From positions 231 through 38,670 of the forward strand of contig DMBU01000095.1 in the NCBI GenBank assembly GCA_003446015.1: a stretch of DNA of 38,440 nucleotides. Reading direction: 5' to 3'. Made by a program: the position numbers and the translations under genes. The notes under the pieces were generated by a model. That model was not told where the DNA came from, did no database searches, and worked only from the letters and a program-made list of their open reading frames with translations. How positions within the stretch are numbered: the first letter of the stretch is position 1; each line of letters starts with the position of its first letter. Source of the stretch: Bacteroidales bacterium (GTDB taxonomy: Bacteria; Bacteroidota; Bacteroidia; Bacteroidales; UBA12077). Shown one piece after another: positions 35,801 to 38,440 of this stretch.

Positions 35801-35921
35801 TTATATCGCATGACTTATTATATTTTACTTTTTCCCTTTCAGCTTGCTTTTTGCACGTGTAACATACGCGCGCTAGCTGGGGTATTAATAAAAGGACTAT
35901 AAATAAACTTAGTTTTTGCAT
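35793..35921 (-). pseudogene. Relic of the 5' end of a second Rhs-like gene
   Basis: The minus-strand frame starts MQKLSLFIVLLLIP, nearly the same as MQKLSLFIVILLIP of the intact gene, then turns at once into unrelated sequence that belongs to the GCTAGC repeat and stops after 42 codons. At DNA level 35879-35925 matches 35701-35747 region with 2 differences in 47 nt. This is the start of a copy whose body has been lost. Confidence 0.75.
35853..35882. repeat. GCTAGC-type repeat, copy 1
   Basis: GCACGTGTAACATACGCGCGCTAGCTGGGG region. It shares the order TTGCACG - GTAACA/GTTACA - CGCGCTAGC - GGG with the words at 36165-36203 and 37001-37034. Confidence 0.5.
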
Positions 35922-36164
35922 TGTATTATTTTTTATATTTTTTCAATTCTTTTTGATTACAGTTGTTTTTTCACCGCTAGCTCGGAAATGCCTGTCTGCC
36001 AACAGTTAGATTTTTCATGCCGTTTATACTTTTACTTTTAGTAAAATTCTGTCTTTTATTTCCTTTTTACTTCCTAATATTCTACTTTTTTAAACCCTTT
36101 ACTGCTTTGCCTGTCGCCTGGATTGCATCTCGATATTTATCGGGACCGCGTGAGATGGGTCTTG

Positions 36165-36203
36165 TTGCACGCGTTACAAACACTCGCTAACTGGGCGCTA
36201 GCA
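36165..36203. repeat. GCTAGC-type repeat, copy 2
   Basis: TTGCACGCGTTACAAACA, then CTCGCTAACTGGGCGCTAGC. It begins 5 nt after the stop codon of the second lipoprotein gene, on its downstream side. Confidence 0.5.
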
Positions 36204-36207
36204 GGTT

Positions 36208-36738
36208 TTATAGAGGAACGTTTTTATAAAATGCATCCTTTTGTGCATCATAAAATTCAATAATTTCAAATGATCCTTTTTGTTTTTTCAAAAAGAATAC
36301 CCATTCATGAGTCTCATCTTTTAAAACTTTTTTGTTTGAAATTGAGACACATATAATTTGATTATTCACGTAAAAAGGTTCAGAATAAACTGTATAATTA
36401 TAATCAATTTCATTTATACTGTGCACATAGCTTACATTAAACATGGTATCTAATTTGTTTACTATAAGATTATTTTTTCTCTTATTAATATAGCTTAGAA
36501 TTGAATCATTAATTTCGTAACCTAGATATGTGCAATTAAAATAAACATGTGAAACAATATCTTTTGATTCTACATTTCCAAATTCATCAAAAATATATGG
36601 TTTACTTCCACCAGTAAATGGTAGTGTCCTATATAAAACATCACGCCACTCAGTATCAGTTAACACTTGAGTTTGTTTATTTTCTTCTTTACAGCCAAAA
36701 AAACTCAATATAATAACAATAAAAAACACTTTTTTCAT
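36208..36738 (-). CDS. Lipoprotein, putative immunity protein of the orphan tip
   Basis: 176 residues with a lipoprotein signal (MKKVFFIVIILSFFGC, lipobox FFGC at about 13-16). The mature part has SYINKRKNN, NEIDYNYTVYSEPFYVNNQIICVSIS split over two strands and a closing WVFFLKKQKGSFEIIEFYD. The layout (hydrophobic-strand, charged-loop, aromatic strand) parallels the first lipoprotein, so the two may be distant paralogues. It starts 2 nt after the stop of the orphan tip, the same arrangement as the first tip/lipoprotein pair. The immunity role is inferred from position only. Confidence 0.7.
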   Translation of the reverse strand: MKKVFFIVIILSFFGCKEENKQTQVLTDTEWRDVLYRTLPFTGGSKPYIFDEFGNVESKDIVSHVYFNCTYLGYEINDSILSYINKRKNNLIVNKLDTMFNVSYVHSINEIDYNYTVYSEPFYVNNQIICVSISNKKVLKDETHEWVFFLKKQKGSFEIIEFYDAQKDAFYKNVPL

Positions 36739-36740
36739 AT

Positions 36741-37013
36741 CTATCTTTTTAATGGTATTTTATCTCTTAAAATCAAATCATCATTTCCTTTTATTTTACG
36801 TCTTTTGAAAAGAACGGAATCCCCATTAGAATGTATTAGTAATAAAGAGTCCCCTGTAGGATCTTCATAAGCATTTTCAAAATCTTCATTTTTTTCCCAA
36901 CCTTCATATTTTCCAGAGGCACCTTCATCATTTGTTTCCTTCTTGTTAAAATCAAACTCTGTATCGCCGTAATGTTTTTTTGTAAAAACATTCCAATATT
37001 GTGTGCTACGGAG
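36741..37013 (-). pseudogene. Orphan Rhs C-terminal tip without a start codon
   Basis: 90 codons plus stop, opening directly after the TAA of the first lipoprotein gene and in the same frame. Its first part (TQYWNVFTKKHYGDTEFDFNK) is nearly the same as TQFWNVFTKKHYGDTKFDFNK in the tip of the Rhs protein at the window end. Over 36932-37010 and 37832-37910, exactly 900 nt apart, I count 10 differences in 79 nt. After that it diverges into its own end (GDSLLLIHSNGDSVLF, then DKIPLKR). It has no ATG at the proper place, as expected of a displaced tip that is expressed only after recombination with a full Rhs gene. Confidence 0.75.
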
Positions 37014-37034
37014 TTACAAATCCGCGCTAGCGGG
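37001..37034. repeat. GCTAGC-type repeat, copy 3, at the lipoprotein/orphan-tip joint
   Basis: GTGCTACGGAGTTACAAATC, then CGCGCTAGCGGGG. It lies exactly across the end of the first lipoprotein gene and the start of the orphan tip, and encodes the lipoprotein's last residues (PASADL). Confidence 0.55.
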
Positions 37035-37613
37035 GATAAATGAATGACTCTGACTTGAACTAACATTTTTTGGAGTTGTAAAATCATTCTTTATAATTGA
37101 ATACAAATACCATTCATTATTTTCGTTGATAAATAAAAAAAGAAATCCATCTGCAAAGGAATTTGGTCTAATTGCTGTTCCAATACAGTATGTTATAAAA
37201 CACTTCTTATTCAAAGTAAACAATGGTGGACTTAAATAAAATTGGTAATTAATAGTACCCTGCGATTCGTATCGTGCGCCTTCCCTTTTTTTATAATAAT
37301 TTGTATTAATATATTCATCAATGTTCTTTCCTTTTAATAAACGATATTGGTCAATAAAATGAGTGATATCTTTTTTATTTATCAATGTGTCAACACCCCT
37401 TAAACTGTTATAAATCAAACTATCGCTATATTCATAATTAAAATTACCCCTTATGTCGTAATTTATTTTACCATAATAAGTATCTCTTAATGCACTGTCT
37501 AATACTATATTTAGTGCATCTCTGATTTCTCTAGAAGAATATAAACCTTCTTCTTTTTTCTTGCATCCTATAAAAAAAACAAGACCTACAATAATGTATA
37601 ATAACTTTTTCAT
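37014..37613 (-). CDS. Lipoprotein, putative immunity protein of the Rhs tip
   Basis: 199 residues with a lipoprotein signal (MKKLLYIIVGLVFFIGC, lipobox FIGC at about 14-17). The mature part starts with a charged helix (SREIRDALNIVLDSALRD), passes through KGKNIDEYIN and ends in a strand-rich FLFLFINENNEWYLYSIIKNDF. It starts 3 nt after the Rhs stop, as immunity genes usually do in polymorphic toxin loci. The last residues (about FIPASADL) are encoded by a GCTAGC-type repeat, so the original C-terminus may have been replaced. The immunity role is inferred. Confidence 0.72.
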   Translation of the reverse strand: MKKLLYIIVGLVFFIGCKKKEEGLYSSREIRDALNIVLDSALRDTYYGKINYDIRGNFNYEYSDSLIYNSLRGVDTLINKKDITHFIDQYRLLKGKNIDEYINTNYYKKREGARYESQGTINYQFYLSPPLFTLNKKCFITYCIGTAIRPNSFADGFLFLFINENNEWYLYSIIKNDFTTPKNVSSSQSHSFIPASADL

Positions 37614-37616
37614 AAA

Positions 37617-38440
37617 CTATCTTCCTTTATATTTTCTAACTACTGTTGATCCATCTTCCCATGTACTAACTCTTGTTGAATCTTCATTATAAAAATATCT
37701 ATATAAACTATCTGTCGAATTGTTATATTCAACTAATGAATCATTATAAGGACCTTCATGTGATTTAGGTTCATAATGTACATGTATCTTCTCAACATTT
37801 CCAATATTATCTATAATATTTTCATTATTAATTGTTTCTTGTTTGTTAAAATCAAATTTAGTATCACCATAATGTTTTTTTGTAAAAACATTCCAAAATT
37901 GTGTGCAACGCACAGTATTTGGAGAAACACCATCACTTCCATTTGTACCATGGAATGCGTTAAGAAATTCATTAAGAGTCTCACCATCAACGTTACGTAG
38001 CACCCAACTTTCGAATCTTGTTGCGTCTCTTATATTACCTTTTTCAAATTTTGCCACTTTTCTCTTAAACTGGTGATATTTTCTTAATCTCTTTTTATCA
38101 GCTCTATTCTGCTTATAAACTACATCTTCATGTACAACATTTAACTCATTTTCATCTTCATTGTAAAAGAATTTTCTTCCTCCTCCATCACCATACGAAC
38201 CATATAATGATTTTGCTAGTGATGAACTTGCAACTTTTTGGCGAGGTCCACGATTAGAATTCATAAAATCATCCTCTTCACCTTCCAGCATGCCATCAGG
38301 ATCGATAAACCGTACCGGGTTATTAAATCCATAACGGTAAGGTGTCCAATTGCGTGCCGCTTCGGCCATAGGGTCGGTTACATGCCAACGTGCAATTTCG
38401 GGATCGTACATACGGGCACCGTAATCCAGACAACCTACTT
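37617..38440 (-). CDS. Rhs-family protein, C-terminal part with variable tip (partial, 5' end beyond window)
   Basis: The frame is open through the right edge; no start is visible (an internal Met at 38411 is not the true start). The last part of the Rhs core is canonical: LDYGARMYDPEIARWHVTDPMAE, split as DYGARMYDP and WHVTDPMAE, then PYRYGFNNPVRFIDPDGM, where the core ends. Some 210 residues of variable tip follow, Lys-rich at first (about 37 residues around NRADKKRLRKYHQFKRK), then FESWVLRNVDGETLNEFL and TQFWNVFTKKHYGD. I do not recognise the tip's enzymatic fold. In this family such tips are usually toxic domains, guarded by the product of the next gene. Confidence 0.85.
   Translation of the reverse strand, partial: VGCLDYGARMYDPEIARWHVTDPMAEAARNWTPYRYGFNNPVRFIDPDGMLEGEEDDFMNSNRGPRQKVASSSLAKSLYGSYGDGGGRKFFYNEDENELNVVHEDVVYKQNRADKKRLRKYHQFKRKVAKFEKGNIRDATRFESWVLRNVDGETLNEFLNAFHGTNGSDGVSPNTVRCTQFWNVFTKKHYGDTKFDFNKQETINNENIIDNIGNVEKIHVHYEPKSHEGPYNDSLVEYNNSTDSLYRYFYNEDSTRVSTWEDGSTVVRKYKGR

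Larger units (their letters stand above)
35744..36207. other. Gene-free stretch with Rhs 5'-end relic and repeats
   Basis: No intact gene. It contains the palindrome CCCGATAGCTATCGGG (35785-35800), a repeat word ending CGCGCTAGCTGGGG (35853-35882), a duplicate of the 5' end of the downstream Rhs-like gene (35879-35925), another GCTAGC word near 35975, a degenerate copy of the palindrome (about 36128-36144) and a third repeat word (36165-36203). The mix suggests past recombination. Confidence 0.65.

Noticed and set aside
36836..37087. Possible 83-codon minus-strand gene crossing the lipoprotein/orphan-tip joint
   Set aside because: It lies in another frame over the first lipoprotein's end and the orphan tip, both of which have protein-like text with homologous partners. 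This frame has none.
37776..38000. Plus-strand frame opposite the Rhs tip
   Set aside because: It is an antisense shadow of the tip, rich in Ile, Phe and Cys, with no domain.

Overview
The window looks like chromosomal DNA of an AT-rich member of the Bacteroidota, probably Bacteroidales or Marinilabiliales-like. The reasons are the strongly AT-biased codon use, TAnnTTTG-type -7 promoter boxes, a Bacteroidota-style S1 protein with six S1 domains, DUF3822 next to rsmD, SiaB/SiaC-like pairs, a BACON domain, and Rhs-type proteins with the N-terminal form typical of this phylum. I could not test the taxonomy by database search.

Layout. 0.2-6.2 kb: a MATE efflux pump on the minus strand, then a plus-strand trio (lipoprotein, small exported protein, and a large ABC-2 half-transporter with a long regulatory N-terminus). 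6.3-18.2 kb: a long, almost entirely minus-strand housekeeping and signalling block. It holds two SiaC/SiaB-like phosphoprotein/kinase pairs, an RlmL-type rRNA methyltransferase, a PnuC plus NadR-like kinase pair for nicotinamide riboside salvage, a CtpA/S41 protease, guaA, rnz, a STAS protein, rpsA and a lone receiver-domain protein. 18.4-25.4 kb: plus-strand carbohydrate and metal genes (UDP-glucose dehydrogenase-like, rfbA-rfbC-rfbD without rfbB, a phosphohexomutase, a YjbQ-family protein and a CDF cation transporter). 25.4-29.1 kb: a RecD-like helicase on minus, then a plus-strand trio (pilin-like membrane protein, DUF3822, rsmD) and tRNA-Asp(GTC) with a clear promoter and terminator.

29.1-38.4 kb is the accessory part. 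After the tRNA comes a stretch with a decayed reading frame and an 11-bp tandem repeat. Next is a GspF/PilC-like gene with two prepilin-like genes but no ATPase, and then a minus-strand Rhs region. The Rhs region enters from beyond the right edge with the Rhs core and a variable C-terminal tip, followed 3 nt later by a lipoprotein. It continues with a second, start-less copy of the tip (an orphan tip), followed 2 nt later by a second lipoprotein. Then comes a relic of the 5' end of an Rhs gene, and last a 1126-codon Rhs-like gene whose BACON-domain tail is out of frame because of a 7-G run.

The strongest observations are four: the polymorphic-toxin-like tip/lipoprotein array with short repeats at its joints; the homopolymer frameshift that cuts off the BACON domain; two perfect terminator-like hairpins inside coding sequence, both starting 62 nt after the start codon (rnz and the DUF3822 gene); and the duplicated SiaB/SiaC pairs. 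Functions of the tips and lipoproteins are inferred from arrangement only.
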